In this document: piece by piece, positions 35,121 through 44,245 of the stretch
How the letters are laid out: each line of letters opens with the position of its first letter
Position numbering within the stretch: position 1 is the stretch's first letter
Assembly: GCA_016285575.1 (NCBI GenBank)
Contig: JAEEQX010000005.1
Coordinates: 1 to 57,777 of the forward strand
Length of the DNA: 57,777 nt
Reading direction: 5' to 3'
Origin: Lachnospiraceae bacterium
GTDB taxonomy: Bacteria > Bacillota > Clostridia > Lachnospirales > Lachnospiraceae
Program-made: the position numbers and the translations under genes
The notes under the pieces: generated by a model
The model's input: only the letters and a program-made list of their open reading frames with translations
Databases searched by the model: none
What the model was told of the DNA's origin: nothing

Positions 35121-35189
35121 CTCTTTTCCCCATATAAAAAATACAGTTTTACGTGTAAAAGTTTTTGTGTTCCTATACGGAGGTTTTTT

Positions 35190-35543
35190 ATGACAGTTAA
35201 CGATATACTTACAATTCTTGACGCCAATTGTATTGCAGGCAAAGATGGATTGGATAAGGAAGTGTTGACCGCATGCGGTTCGGATATGATGAGCGATGTA
35301 TTGGCATTCGCGCACACTCAGTGTGTTCTTCTCACAGGCCTATGTAATCCGCAGGTTATAAGAACCGCCGAGATGATGGATATAGTTGCGATTATATTTG
35401 TTCGTGGCAAGACACCCGATGATACGATGAAGGCAATGGCTGATGAACAAGGACTCCCTCTTCTTGTAACACCTCACAGAATGTTCTCATCATGTGGCAA
35501 GTTATACGAAAAGGGACTTACAGGAGGATTGGTAGATGGCTGA
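35190..35543 (+). CDS. DRTGG-domain protein
   Basis: 117 aa, soluble. Resembles the DRTGG domain (the HPr-kinase N-terminal-like fold): a Gly-Leu-Asp-Lys-Glu segment early on, then LLTGLCNPQVIRTAEMMDI and a Leu-Pro-Leu-Leu strand near the end. DRTGG domains are thought to bind ligands or partners; those next to hydrogenase genes have no defined role. A GGAGG lies 7 nt before the ATG. The stop overlaps the start of the next gene by 8 nt, which indicates coupling. Confidence 0.82.
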   Translation: MTVNDILTILDANCIAGKDGLDKEVLTACGSDMMSDVLAFAHTQCVLLTGLCNPQVIRTAEMMDIVAIIFVRGKTPDDTMKAMADEQGLPLLVTPHRMFSSCGKLYEKGLTGGLVDG

Positions 35544-35958
35544 AGTAATGGAACTTAATTATACCGTATCCAACGAAGATTTTACGCGAGCAGGCGAAGC
35601 ATCAAGTGATGTTAAAAAGAAATTAAAGCAGCTTGGTGTATCACCCGAAGCAATCAGAAAAGTAGCAATCGCCCTCTATGAAGGCGAGATCAATATGATA
35701 ATTCACGCTTACGGCGGACAGATAAAAGTCACCATAAGCGAAGAAATGATTACTCTCGTACTTGCAGACCGTGGCCCCGGTATCGCAGATATCGAAAAGG
35801 CTATGCAGGCCGGATATTCAACTGCACCTGACAAAGTCAGATCACTTGGATTCGGAGCAGGTATGGGTCTGCCGAATATGAAAAAGAATTCCGACACGAT
35901 GGATATCAAAACCGAACTCGGTGTCGGAACAACTGTCACCATGACTATCAATCTGTAA
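35536..35958 (+). CDS. RsbW/RsbT-like Ser/Thr kinase (anti-sigma type)
   Basis: 140 aa GHKL ATPase of the anti-sigma/serine-kinase class: N-box ALYEGEINMIIHAYGG, DRGPGI, the glycine-rich lid LGFGAGMGLPNMKK and GTTVTMTI. Family members phosphorylate Ser of STAS antagonist proteins or bind sigma factors. Neither a STAS protein nor a sigma factor is encoded nearby, so its target here is unknown; DRTGG proteins or HydS are the candidates by position. Confidence 0.88.
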   Translation: MAEVMELNYTVSNEDFTRAGEASSDVKKKLKQLGVSPEAIRKVAIALYEGEINMIIHAYGGQIKVTISEEMITLVLADRGPGIADIEKAMQAGYSTAPDKVRSLGFGAGMGLPNMKKNSDTMDIKTELGVGTTVTMTINL

Positions 35959-36090
35959 TGGTTATCGGATGGTTAGACGGATGGAACTTTAGAATCACTT
36001 TAGAATAATATTTTTTATTTTTACTTTTTAGTATTTAGCGAATTTGAGTATACGAGTTACTGTCTTGTAATTTAGCTGACGGAGGTCGAC

Positions 36091-37377
36091 ATGGATCATT
36101 ACGGAAATTCTGTATATTTAATGGAAAACCTGTGTAAAGGTTGTACTAACTGCATCAGCCGTTGCCCGACGCAGGCTATTAGAGTGCGTAACAATAAGGC
36201 CGTGATTACTCCCGGTCGTTGTATTGACTGCGGCGAATGCATCCGTATCTGTCCTCACCATGCTAAAAAAGCAAGACGTGATTTTATCGATGCTACTGAA
36301 AAATATAAATACACTGTTGCTCTTCCTGCACCGAGTCTGTGTGCACAGTTCAACAATCTTGAAGATATCAATATCCTTTTAACAGCTATAAAAGATATTG
36401 GATTTGATGATGTATTCGAAGTAAGCGCTGCAGCTGAAATCGTATCTGAAGAATCCAGAAAATATATCGCTATGCATAAGGACGAGTGGCCTTTAATATC
36501 GACCGCGTGTCCTACTGTAGTGCGTCTTGTTCAGGTTAGATTCCCTAATCTCTGCGAGAAGCTCTTACCTCTTAAGACTCCCGCAGAATTGGCAGGTGAA
36601 CTTGCAAGAAAAAAGGCAGTTGAATTAACCGGTTACAAGCCTGAAGAGATTGGTATATTCTTCCTCTCTCCTTGCGCTAGTAAAGTTACAGCTGTTAAGA
36701 ATCCTATCGGAGCAGAAAAAAGTAATATAGATGAAGTACTTGCAATCAAGGATATCTATCCTGTACTTCTCGCAGCAATGCCCAAGTATGCAGATGCACC
36801 CGAAGAATTATCTCACTCAGGTAAGATAGGTCTTAGCTGGGGTGTAACAGGTGGTGAAGTTGGCGGACTTCTCTCCGACTCATGCGTAGCAGCTGATGGT
36901 ATAGAAAATGTAATACATGTACTTGAAGATCTCGAGGATGATAAGTTCTCACAGGATCTTGAATTCATAGAACTCAATGCTTGTAACGGCGGATGTGTCG
37001 GCGGCGTAATGAACGTAGAGAACCCGTTCGCAGCAAAAGCAAAGATGCAGCATCTTAGAAAGTACTTACCCGTTGCTGCAGCAAGAAGTGATTCGTATGG
37101 CGAATACGATATCAACTGGAGTGAAAAGGTTGAATATCAGCCCGTATTTGAGCTTGCAGATAACCTCAAAGAATCCATGGAAAAGATGGCTCGTATCGAA
37201 GAGCTCACAAAAGAATTCCCTGGACTCGATTGCGGTTGTTGCGGTGCTCCTTCATGTAAGGCTCTTGCAGAAGATATCGTTAAGGGCGTTGCCAAGAAAC
37301 AGGACTGTATACATGTATTGAGAGAATATATTCACAAGTTATCTGAAGACATAGCAGAGTTGAGTGAAAGCATCTGA
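36091..37377 (+). CDS. HydS-like sensory [FeFe] hydrogenase
   Basis: 428 aa. Two N-terminal [4Fe-4S] motifs (CKGCTNCISRCP, CIDCGECIRICP), an H-cluster domain and a C-terminal Fes-type [4Fe-4S] segment (DCGCCGAPSCKALAED with a later Cys, about 381-410). All four H-cluster cysteines are present: Cys140 (STACP), Cys195 (LSPC), Cys298 and Cys302 (NACNGGC). The residue before Cys140, which in catalytic enzymes is the proton-relay Cys (TSC), is Ala. This fits slow, putatively sensory group C/D hydrogenases. There is no N-terminal [2Fe-2S] domain and no PAS domain. GGAGG precedes the ATG. Confidence 0.9.
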   Translation: MDHYGNSVYLMENLCKGCTNCISRCPTQAIRVRNNKAVITPGRCIDCGECIRICPHHAKKARRDFIDATEKYKYTVALPAPSLCAQFNNLEDINILLTAIKDIGFDDVFEVSAAAEIVSEESRKYIAMHKDEWPLISTACPTVVRLVQVRFPNLCEKLLPLKTPAELAGELARKKAVELTGYKPEEIGIFFLSPCASKVTAVKNPIGAEKSNIDEVLAIKDIYPVLLAAMPKYADAPEELSHSGKIGLSWGVTGGEVGGLLSDSCVAADGIENVIHVLEDLEDDKFSQDLEFIELNACNGGCVGGVMNVENPFAAKAKMQHLRKYLPVAAARSDSYGEYDINWSEKVEYQPVFELADNLKESMEKMARIEELTKEFPGLDCGCCGAPSCKALAEDIVKGVAKKQDCIHVLREYIHKLSEDIAELSESI

Positions 37378-37473
37378 TTCGATACGCATAAGAGAAGTTT
37401 GAAACAAGTATTAAAAATTTAGAAGTACTGTATTGAATAAAAGATTAATAAACGGGGAAAGGATGGTCGTAAA

Positions 37474-37797
37474 ATGAAAGTATATGAATTAGGTAATATG
37501 GATGATTTTGAATTGTTATCCATATCCAAGGATACTGATATAACCGGAGTGTTTTGTTGCGACCTCTTATCCATCGCAATGGGCAAGGCTCCCGCAGGCA
37601 GTGCATGGGTTACTGTAATGGCCAATGTTAATACTCTTGCTGTTGCATCCCTTACTGATGTAGCCTGCATCATACTTGCTGAAGATGTAACATTTGATAA
37701 TTCACTTATTGAAAAAGCCAAGGAGGAAGGAATAGCTGTATTCAAAACTAAGAAGCCAATCTTCGATGCAGCTCTTCTAATAAATAATTCCCTATGA
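37474..37797 (+). CDS. Second DRTGG-like protein
   Basis: 107 aa, soluble. A DRTGG-like fold: DITGVFCCDLLSIAMGKAPAGSAWVTV, then alternating strands with ACIILAEDV and a C-terminal GIAVFKTKKP. It is distinct in sequence from the 35190 protein but of the same size and likely fold. AAAGG precedes the ATG. Its stop overlaps the next start by 4 nt (ATGA). Function unknown; it travels with the sensory hydrogenase. Confidence 0.78.
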   Translation: MKVYELGNMDDFELLSISKDTDITGVFCCDLLSIAMGKAPAGSAWVTVMANVNTLAVASLTDVACIILAEDVTFDNSLIEKAKEEGIAVFKTKKPIFDAALLINNSL

Positions 37798-38519
37798 TAC
37801 CTCTACACTACGATTTGCATCTCCATTCATGCTTATCGCCATGCGGAGACAATGAATCCACTCCCGGTAATATCGTGGGAATGGCAGTCATCAAGGGACT
37901 CGATGTTATCGCTCTTACTGATCACAACACATGTAAAAACTGTAAGGCAGCGATGGCAATTGGCGAAGCATATGGTATAACTGTTATTCCGGGCATGGAA
38001 CTGACCACTTCCGAAGAAGTGCACGTTCTCTGCCTCTTTTATAATCTCGAAGATGCAATGAAATTCGATGCATTCATTGAACCAAGAATTCTCGATATTC
38101 CAAATAATCCAAAAGCATTCGGAGATCAATTTCTCTGCAATGAGGATGACGAAGTCGTTGGTTCATTTCCGAAGTTATTAATATCAGCAACGGATATATC
38201 TTTTGATAAAGTATATGATTACGTTAGCGAATATCACGGAGTCATGATTCCTGCGCATATAGATAAGAATTCGTTTTCACTTATGTCTAACCTCGGTTTC
38301 GTGCCACCGGATTCGCACTTCGATTGTTTCGAGTTGGCGGATATGAGTAATCTTCATAAGTTGCAAAATGCGAATGAATATCTTAAGGGATGTAATGTGA
38401 TTACAGATTCGGATGCACATTATATTCAAAACATTAACGAACCTATTAATACACTTTATGCAGAGTCTAATTCTATTAAAGATGTACTCGACTCGTTAAT
38501 CACACATAAAACACTCTAA
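37794..38519 (+). CDS. PHP-domain phosphoesterase
   Basis: 241 aa. PHP metal-binding motifs are visible: DLHLHSCLSPCGD, LTDHNTCKN, PGMELTTSEEVH, an IPAHID and a C-terminal SDAH. It belongs to the TrpH-like phosphoesterases. Position at the end of the HydS gene set is conserved in relatives as far as I recall, so it may act on a nucleotide or protein phosphate made by the RsbW-like partner; that is inference. A strong terminator follows. Confidence 0.87.
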   Translation: MIPLHYDLHLHSCLSPCGDNESTPGNIVGMAVIKGLDVIALTDHNTCKNCKAAMAIGEAYGITVIPGMELTTSEEVHVLCLFYNLEDAMKFDAFIEPRILDIPNNPKAFGDQFLCNEDDEVVGSFPKLLISATDISFDKVYDYVSEYHGVMIPAHIDKNSFSLMSNLGFVPPDSHFDCFELADMSNLHKLQNANEYLKGCNVITDSDAHYIQNINEPINTLYAESNSIKDVLDSLITHKTL

Positions 38520-38543
38520 CTGTTTTAAAATCATCAAAAAAAT

Positions 38544-38570
38544 AAAAGGCGCGATGCGCCTTTTTATTTT
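38544..38570 (+). terminator. Terminator after the PHP gene
   Basis: Stem AAAAGGCGC/GCGCCTTTT (9 bp) with loop GAT, followed by TATTTTT. It may also stop minus-strand transcripts from the SDR gene. Confidence 0.88.
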
Positions 38571-38625
38571 TCTCTTTATTTTTTTATATTATCTAATAAA
38601 TATTTCTGTTTTTATATATTTGAAA

Positions 38626-39351
38626 TTATGTCCAACCGCCGTCCGCGGTGAGTATCTGTCCTGTTACGTATGCAGGCATCTCGGATAATTTCTTTACTGT
38701 GAGAGCCACCTCTTCCACACTACCCGCACGTCCTATAGGAATATCATTGAAAAGTTCCAAGAGTTCATCTTCATTAAGATGCGAATTCATCGGTGTATTG
38801 ATAAAGCCGGGTGCAACTGCATTAACACTTATTCCGCTCGCAGCAAGTTCCTTGGCGAGTGCCTTGGTGAATGCATTAACTCCACCCTTGGTTGCAGAAT
38901 ATGCTACCTCGCATGAAGCTCCTACATTACCCCATACTGAAGATATATTAATGATATTACCACGATGATTCTTAATCATATCAGGTACTACTACTGAGCA
39001 TGTTGTATAGAGCGAACCAAGATTAACATTCACACTCTTATTCCAATCATCAGTACTCATATCCTGGAATAATCCAACATAAGAAATACCTGCGTTATTG
39101 ATAAGGATATCTATCGATGTAGTACCGATAAAATCCTTCAACTCTTCTTTTGCCTTTGCAGTATCAGAAAAATCTATGGACGCTGTGAAAACCTCTGTGT
39201 TATATTCAACACTTATTCTGTCAGCGAATTCATCCAACTCTTTAATATGTGAATTACACACTAGAAAGAGGTTATTATCCATTGCAAATTCTTTTGCAAT
39301 TGCTGATCCTATTGCTCCACTTGCACCTGTAATTAAGATGTTCTTCTTCAT
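38626..39351 (-). CDS. Short-chain dehydrogenase/reductase (FabG-like)
   Basis: 241 aa classical SDR. Cofactor motif TGASGAIG at 8-15, NNAG in the middle, and the catalytic Ser-Tyr-Lys in NISSVWGN...VAYSATKGG. C-terminal GGWT as in FabG relatives. It is probably a 3-oxoacyl-ACP-reductase-like NAD(P)H enzyme, but no fatty-acid genes flank it, so the substrate is open. It is 72 nt downstream of the M48 protease gene with only a weak ribosome binding site. Confidence 0.88.
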   Translation of the reverse strand: MKKNILITGASGAIGSAIAKEFAMDNNLFLVCNSHIKELDEFADRISVEYNTEVFTASIDFSDTAKAKEELKDFIGTTSIDILINNAGISYVGLFQDMSTDDWNKSVNVNLGSLYTTCSVVVPDMIKNHRGNIINISSVWGNVGASCEVAYSATKGGVNAFTKALAKELAASGISVNAVAPGFINTPMNSHLNEDELLELFNDIPIGRAGSVEEVALTVKKLSEMPAYVTGQILTADGGWT

Positions 39352-39423
39352 ATACTTTTCTTTCTTTTTCTATATCTCTAAATCAACTAACAAATATATA
39401 AATATAATAATTTTTATTTTATA

Positions 39424-40734
39424 CTACTCTTCTTTTTGAGTATTATCTTCTTTCGAATCTATATTTATCTCATTATCAATTGTTTGATTATTAATTTCAC
39501 TATTGGGTTGTGTGCCATCCGTCTTGGATATTTTACGAATCGCTGTTATACGCTCAGATAATGTAGGATGTGAATACTCTAACTTCACTACTACGGGATG
39601 AGGATTAAGATTGGTAAGAGCGTCCTTACTGAGTCTCTTGAGTGCCGAGATAAGTGCCTCGCCATATCCTTCCTTCGCTGCGAATCCATCAGCCTGATAT
39701 TCGAATGTACGTGATATCTTATTGGATACAAGATTGAATAAATTGCTTACAGGCCAGCTAATCATAGTGAGCACTGTAAACGCAAAGTAGTAGTTAACCT
39801 CATTGAATCCAAACTCTGTACAAAACTGTGGAATATTAAGTATCAATCCGAGTGCAACAATCAATATGATAATTCTAAAGAACGAAAACCATATGGATTT
39901 TAATACATGCTTATACTTTGCATGTCCGAATTCGTGTGCAAATACTGCAACTATCTCATCAACCGTGTAATTGTTAACAAGGTTATCATCGAGTGATACT
40001 GTCTTTTTTACAAGGCCTGTACAGAATGCATTGGCTCTCGTTGTACGTCTCGATGCATCCATCACATAGATATCCTTAATCTTAACATTGTATTTCTCGC
40101 AAAGATTAACCAATGAGTCTCTAAGTTCGCCTTCTTCAAGCGGAGTGAACTTATTGAAGATTCTCATGAGTGGCATTGATAATAAGTTAATTGCAAGTGA
40201 GAAAAGTATAACTGCAATTATCGTAAATAGTATTCCAAGATTGCCAAACTTTTCGAATAAAAACATCACAACGAGGAATAAGATTGTCGAAACAATTAAT
40301 CCTAAAACGAGCGACTTGATAATATCCAAGATGAATGTCTTAATCGTTGTCTTATTGAAGCCATACTTCTCTTCAATCACGAAGTTTTGATAATATTCAA
40401 ACGGAATCGAAATAATGGTAGATACAATAGTAAATACCAAAATAAAGAGTATATAATTAACAACCGTATTGAAATTAAACAGATAAAAAATCTTGGAATG
40501 CAGATTGAATATCAAAAGAATAAGTGTAATAAGTGCACTTACCAATGTCTGAATTGCCGAGAACTTCTTGGTGTCGTTTCTGTAATTAATCCATTTACTG
40601 TATTTCTCTTCGTCGTATACATCACGTACGTTTTCGGGAAGAGGCTTTTTTACATATGTATCATTAAGTTTTACGAGAACAAAATTAAAGATGTTCTCGC
40701 ATACGTATGAAATCAAAAGAAGTATCTTAATCAT
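39424..40734 (-). CDS. M48 metalloprotease, Ste24/CAAX protease 1-like
   Basis: 436 aa with about seven membrane segments and the zinc motif HEFGH (in VFAHEFGHAKYKH), with the third ligand Glu in FEYQADGFA. The internal cytosolic loop with NAFCTGL precedes it, as in Ste24. The C-terminal 40 residues are acidic and Asn/Gln-rich, probably a disordered tail. It is an integral membrane protease, likely for membrane-protein quality control or processing. Its ATG overlaps the stop of the small upstream gene (ATGA). Confidence 0.93.
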   Translation of the reverse strand: MIKILLLISYVCENIFNFVLVKLNDTYVKKPLPENVRDVYDEEKYSKWINYRNDTKKFSAIQTLVSALITLILLIFNLHSKIFYLFNFNTVVNYILFILVFTIVSTIISIPFEYYQNFVIEEKYGFNKTTIKTFILDIIKSLVLGLIVSTILFLVVMFLFEKFGNLGILFTIIAVILFSLAINLLSMPLMRIFNKFTPLEEGELRDSLVNLCEKYNVKIKDIYVMDASRRTTRANAFCTGLVKKTVSLDDNLVNNYTVDEIVAVFAHEFGHAKYKHVLKSIWFSFFRIIILIVALGLILNIPQFCTEFGFNEVNYYFAFTVLTMISWPVSNLFNLVSNKISRTFEYQADGFAAKEGYGEALISALKRLSKDALTNLNPHPVVVKLEYSHPTLSERITAIRKISKTDGTQPNSEINNQTIDNEINIDSKEDNTQKEE

Positions 40735-40982
40735 GCTTTTTTCGTTTTTGCTTTAACTACTTTTTCCTTAGTTGGTTTTACTTTTGAAGCCTTTTCTTTT
40801 ACCGGTTTCTCTTCGCCTGACTTCTTGTTTTTCAATGCATCAAGTAATCTCTCCGGAAGAGAAAAAACTATATCAATAACAAAATCCAAGCCCTTTTCGA
40901 ACAAAGAAATAATTAACTTTCCAATTATGAATATGATTATAAACGGCACTATGGCACAAAGTAAAAATGTAAGTGTAATCAT
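40731..40982 (-). CDS. Small membrane protein with Lys-rich tail
   Basis: 83 aa. One or two N-terminal hydrophobic segments (about 2-27 and a weaker one at 30-42), then a strongly basic tail of about 35 residues with repeated KxKPTKEK-type units. AGGGAG precedes the ATG, and the stop overlaps the M48 protease start, so the pair is translated together. I do not recognise a family; it may be a partner or targeting subunit of the protease, by position only. Confidence 0.65.
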   Translation of the reverse strand: MITLTFLLCAIVPFIIIFIIGKLIISLFEKGLDFVIDIVFSLPERLLDALKNKKSGEEKPVKEKASKVKPTKEKVVKAKTKKA

Positions 40983-41041
40983 ATGTTATTCTCCCTATTC
41001 CTCACATTTTCTGAAGAATAATGATTTAAAAAATTATCTAA

Positions 41042-41806
41042 TTAATTAAGTCTTTGCATATCAAAGAAGTACTTAATCTTAGCAAGCAAACAAGGCTTAT
41101 CGATAGTCTTAAGGATATAATCAACCGGCTTAAGATTGATAACACTCATAAGACTCTCTTTATCAGACTTACCTGTTAAGAACATAACGGGAATCTTACT
41201 TGTCTCAGCATCTTCCTTGAGCATCTCAAAGAACTGTGGGCCTGAAAGCGCCGGCATCTTATAGTCAAGTAAAATAAGATCGGGCTTATTCTTAGCTAGC
41301 CATTTGATAGCCTGAAGACCGCTTGAAGCCATACCTATACGATAATCATCCTTCAACCAGTCATATACCATTCGCATATAGAAAATATCATCATCTACAA
41401 TAAGAATAGTCTTCTTAACTGTAGGCTGGATATCTTCAAAAGCACATAACTCAACACTTCTTAAAAAGAGGTTCATATCAAGAGGTCTGTCGAGCCATTT
41501 GAATACCAATGATTCTGTGATAACCTTTTCAACCTTGGTGAATTCAATAGGTTCTCCAACGATGATGATACGCTTGTTTAACTCCGAGAGCATATCCTTG
41601 ATATATACAAGAGTTTCTGTATCCATCTCATACTGAAGATACAATACGAAAACATCTGCAACATTTTTAATCATTGAGATTGCATCTATTGTATCTAAAC
41701 TGAATGTATATTCGAATCCAATCTCTTCAAGTTTGGTCTCAATTCCCTTTACAATGAAACCTTCGCTGGGGCTAATTATTGCTACTGTTTTAAAATTTTT
41801 AACCAT
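41042..41806 (-). CDS. Double-receiver response regulator without output domain
   Basis: 254 aa. Residues 1-125 have a receiver-like alternation of strands and helices but lack the acidic pocket (IISPSEGF where VVDDxx is expected). Residues about 130-250 are a complete receiver: VDDD, acceptor Asp in LLDYKMP, Thr in FLTGKSD, Lys in ILKTIDKP. There is no DNA-binding or enzymatic output, so it may act by protein contact or as a phosphate sink. It follows the PAS hybrid kinase by 21 nt and is its likely partner. Confidence 0.88.
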   Translation of the reverse strand: MVKNFKTVAIISPSEGFIVKGIETKLEEIGFEYTFSLDTIDAISMIKNVADVFVLYLQYEMDTETLVYIKDMLSELNKRIIIVGEPIEFTKVEKVITESLVFKWLDRPLDMNLFLRSVELCAFEDIQPTVKKTILIVDDDIFYMRMVYDWLKDDYRIGMASSGLQAIKWLAKNKPDLILLDYKMPALSGPQFFEMLKEDAETSKIPVMFLTGKSDKESLMSVINLKPVDYILKTIDKPCLLAKIKYFFDMQRLN

Positions 41807-41827
41807 GTCCTTTAACCTCGGGCTGTA

Positions 41828-44200
41828 TTAATTATCTGATAATTTTGTATTGATAATCTCGACTATAGAATCCCAATCGAGTTCAAGCAATCTCTCATTA
41901 ATCTCTTCTACACACTTAGCATTTTCTTCAGCTATTGAATAGTTCTCAAATACCTTAAGGAGCATATCCACAACACCGTAATCCATCTCATCCGATGCTG
42001 TACGTATGGACTTAAGTGTCTCCTTAAACAATCCTTGAGGCATCTCAGGAAGAGTAACGCTCTGATTATCAAATCCCTTGAGGAATTCATCGAGCTTATC
42101 ACACATTTCAGTAAGCTCAGCATAATGTGCCTTAATGAAGTCTATATCATTCTCATTACCTGCCGTCTCCATATTGAGTGCAAGTTCTGACAATACGCCT
42201 TCACCAATGATTCTGGTAGAACTCTTAAGAGCATGTACCTTTACAGTAAAGTCTTCCCAGTTTCCACCCTCATAGTAATCATTGATTTCCTTCATGTTCT
42301 TACGGAAGGACTCATGGAATAACTTAAGTACTGAAAGATAACCATCCTCCGAACCACAGTTCTTGATACCATCTTCAATATTGAAAGGAGGATTATGAGT
42401 AATCCAATCAGGAAGTACTCTTCCTTCTTCGGTAACTGCAAAATCATCATTAACGATATCTTCTGCATATACTTCTTCAGGATTTTTATCCTTGTAGATG
42501 TATTTATATACCATCTTCTCAAGAACTTCACCATTGATAGGCTTGGAAAGATAATCATCGAACCCTGCTTCAAGATATTTTTCTCTCGAACCTGATATTG
42601 CATTAGCTGTTAAAGCAATATGAACGGACTTGGAGTAATTATCAAGTTCCTTCATTCTTTCAAGAGTCTCAATACCATCCATAACAGGCATCATATGATC
42701 GACGAAGATGATATCGTAGTCTTTTTCTTTTACCATTTCCAATGCAGAAAATCCGGAATCAGCTGTATCAATCTGAACCTTGGTCTGCTTAAGGAGATTC
42801 TTGAATACCGAGAGGTTAATCTCTGTATCATCGATAGCAAGAATCTTGGCATTGGGTGCAACAAAGGATACCTTGTATTCTTCATTGGCTGTTTTGCTCT
42901 TATTGAATCTCTCGGTGTAATCACCCATGGGCTCCCAGTCAGTAACTTTTTGCTCGATACTGATCATGAAATCGGAACCCTTGCCGTATACGGAGTCGAT
43001 GGAAAGAGAACCATTCATTAACTCGAGAAGATGCTTGGTAATATTCATACCAAGTCCTGTACCCTCGATGTTACGGTTTCTTTCTTCTTCAATACGTGTA
43101 AAAGGAGAATAAATCTTTTCGATATCTTCTTCCTTCATACCGATACCCGTATCGGAACAATGAACTTCAAGATATATATTATCTGAATCCTTGTATCTAT
43201 AACCTACTTCAAGCTTTACGCTACCACGTTCCGTGTACTTTACTGAGTTAACGAGGATATTAAGAATACACTGCTTGATACGTATCTCATCACCAAATAA
43301 GAGATGAGGCATCTGCTCGTCAACCTTTAAGATAAACTCAAGATTCTTTTTCTTAACTCTATCATTAATCATATTAACGATATCATTAAGCATGGATACG
43401 AGTTCGTACTGTATGGGGATAATCTCCATCTTGCCTTCTGACACCTTGGAGAAATCAAGTATCTCGTTAACGAGTGCCATAAGTGTACGTCCTGCGGATC
43501 TGATATCCTGAGCATACGCAATTATCTGATCTTCCTTACTCTCTCTAAGAATCATCTCATCCATACCAAGAATGGCATTGATAGGAGTACGAATCTCATG
43601 AGACATGTTGGCAAGGAATGAACTCTTGGCTTCATCGGCAGCTTCAGCTTTTTCCTTGGCCTCTATGAATTCAGTCATATCCAAAAAAGCTATGTTAAGA
43701 CCAACTATTCTATCCTCATCCAACATCAGACTGATATTAATCTGATAATCAGTATGCGTATCTTCATCATCATTTCTTAGGATATATGAAGTACTGGTTC
43801 TATCATCTAATACTTCAAGGCACTGGTTGTAAAATGAATCCAGATTCTTGCCTGATAAAATAGCGCTGGCAGCCAATTTCATATCAGTATCCATAGAAAT
43901 ATCTACTTTTTTACTCGAGGCATATGCTCTTAATTTTTCAGAACACATTACAACTTTAAGATTACTATCCGTAATAATCAAATAATACGGAGAAGTTCTT
44001 AAAAACTGCTTATTAAAGAACGCCTGCAAATAATTCTCTTTTTGAATAAATGCCTGCGTACGCATAGCCTGATCATTGGCACGTCTAAGAAGTTCATTAT
44101 CCCTGACGTAATGTCTGGCTTCTCTTTTTAATTTTTTGTTTTCAAGCCTTAACTCGGATAATTCTTCGAGCGCTTCAGCATATTGTTGTTCATCTATCAT
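41828..44200 (-). CDS. Soluble PAS hybrid histidine kinase with HPt
   Basis: 790 aa, no membrane segment. An N-terminal coiled coil (1-60) leads into a PAS-like domain (about 68-185), HisKA ([14 protein letters not shown]), HATPase ([11 protein letters not shown]), receiver (IDDTEIN, acceptor Asp in FVDHMMP, LSKPI) and HPt (HALKSSTR). All transfer residues are present. It lies 45 nt after the FIST gene and before the double-receiver gene, a three-gene sensor-relay-receiver unit. As a cytosolic kinase it probably takes its signal from PAS or from the FIST protein. Confidence 0.93.
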   Translation of the reverse strand: MIDEQQYAEALEELSELRLENKKLKREARHYVRDNELLRRANDQAMRTQAFIQKENYLQAFFNKQFLRTSPYYLIITDSNLKVVMCSEKLRAYASSKKVDISMDTDMKLAASAILSGKNLDSFYNQCLEVLDDRTSTSYILRNDDEDTHTDYQINISLMLDEDRIVGLNIAFLDMTEFIEAKEKAEAADEAKSSFLANMSHEIRTPINAILGMDEMILRESKEDQIIAYAQDIRSAGRTLMALVNEILDFSKVSEGKMEIIPIQYELVSMLNDIVNMINDRVKKKNLEFILKVDEQMPHLLFGDEIRIKQCILNILVNSVKYTERGSVKLEVGYRYKDSDNIYLEVHCSDTGIGMKEEDIEKIYSPFTRIEEERNRNIEGTGLGMNITKHLLELMNGSLSIDSVYGKGSDFMISIEQKVTDWEPMGDYTERFNKSKTANEEYKVSFVAPNAKILAIDDTEINLSVFKNLLKQTKVQIDTADSGFSALEMVKEKDYDIIFVDHMMPVMDGIETLERMKELDNYSKSVHIALTANAISGSREKYLEAGFDDYLSKPINGEVLEKMVYKYIYKDKNPEEVYAEDIVNDDFAVTEEGRVLPDWITHNPPFNIEDGIKNCGSEDGYLSVLKLFHESFRKNMKEINDYYEGGNWEDFTVKVHALKSSTRIIGEGVLSELALNMETAGNENDIDFIKAHYAELTEMCDKLDEFLKGFDNQSVTLPEMPQGLFKETLKSIRTASDEMDYGVVDMLLKVFENYSIAEENAKCVEEINERLLELDWDSIVEIINTKLSDN

Positions 44201-44245
44201 AAGAATTTGCCCCGTACACTTTATAGTCTCTAAATACTATATCTT

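Larger units (their letters stand above)
34797..35189. other. Divergent control region of the hydrogenase locus
   Basis: No gene is seen in these 393 bp. The region holds a weak minus-strand extended -10 for hydC, a strong plus-strand promoter, an inverted repeat TTCACA-N9-TGTGAA (34905-34925) about midway between them, GCAA-N6-TTGC just upstream of the hydC -10 (34871-34884), and a 175-nt plus-strand leader with a palindrome TTGATTAATCAA (35048-35059) and a bulged hairpin (35088-35120). These are candidate regulator or RNA sites; I do not recognise a known riboswitch or a canonical Rex site. Confidence 0.55.

Noticed and set aside
35959-36060. Repeated ACTTTAGAAT before the HydS gene as a regulatory direct repeat
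   Set aside because: Only two short copies in AT-rich sequence, without promoter context.
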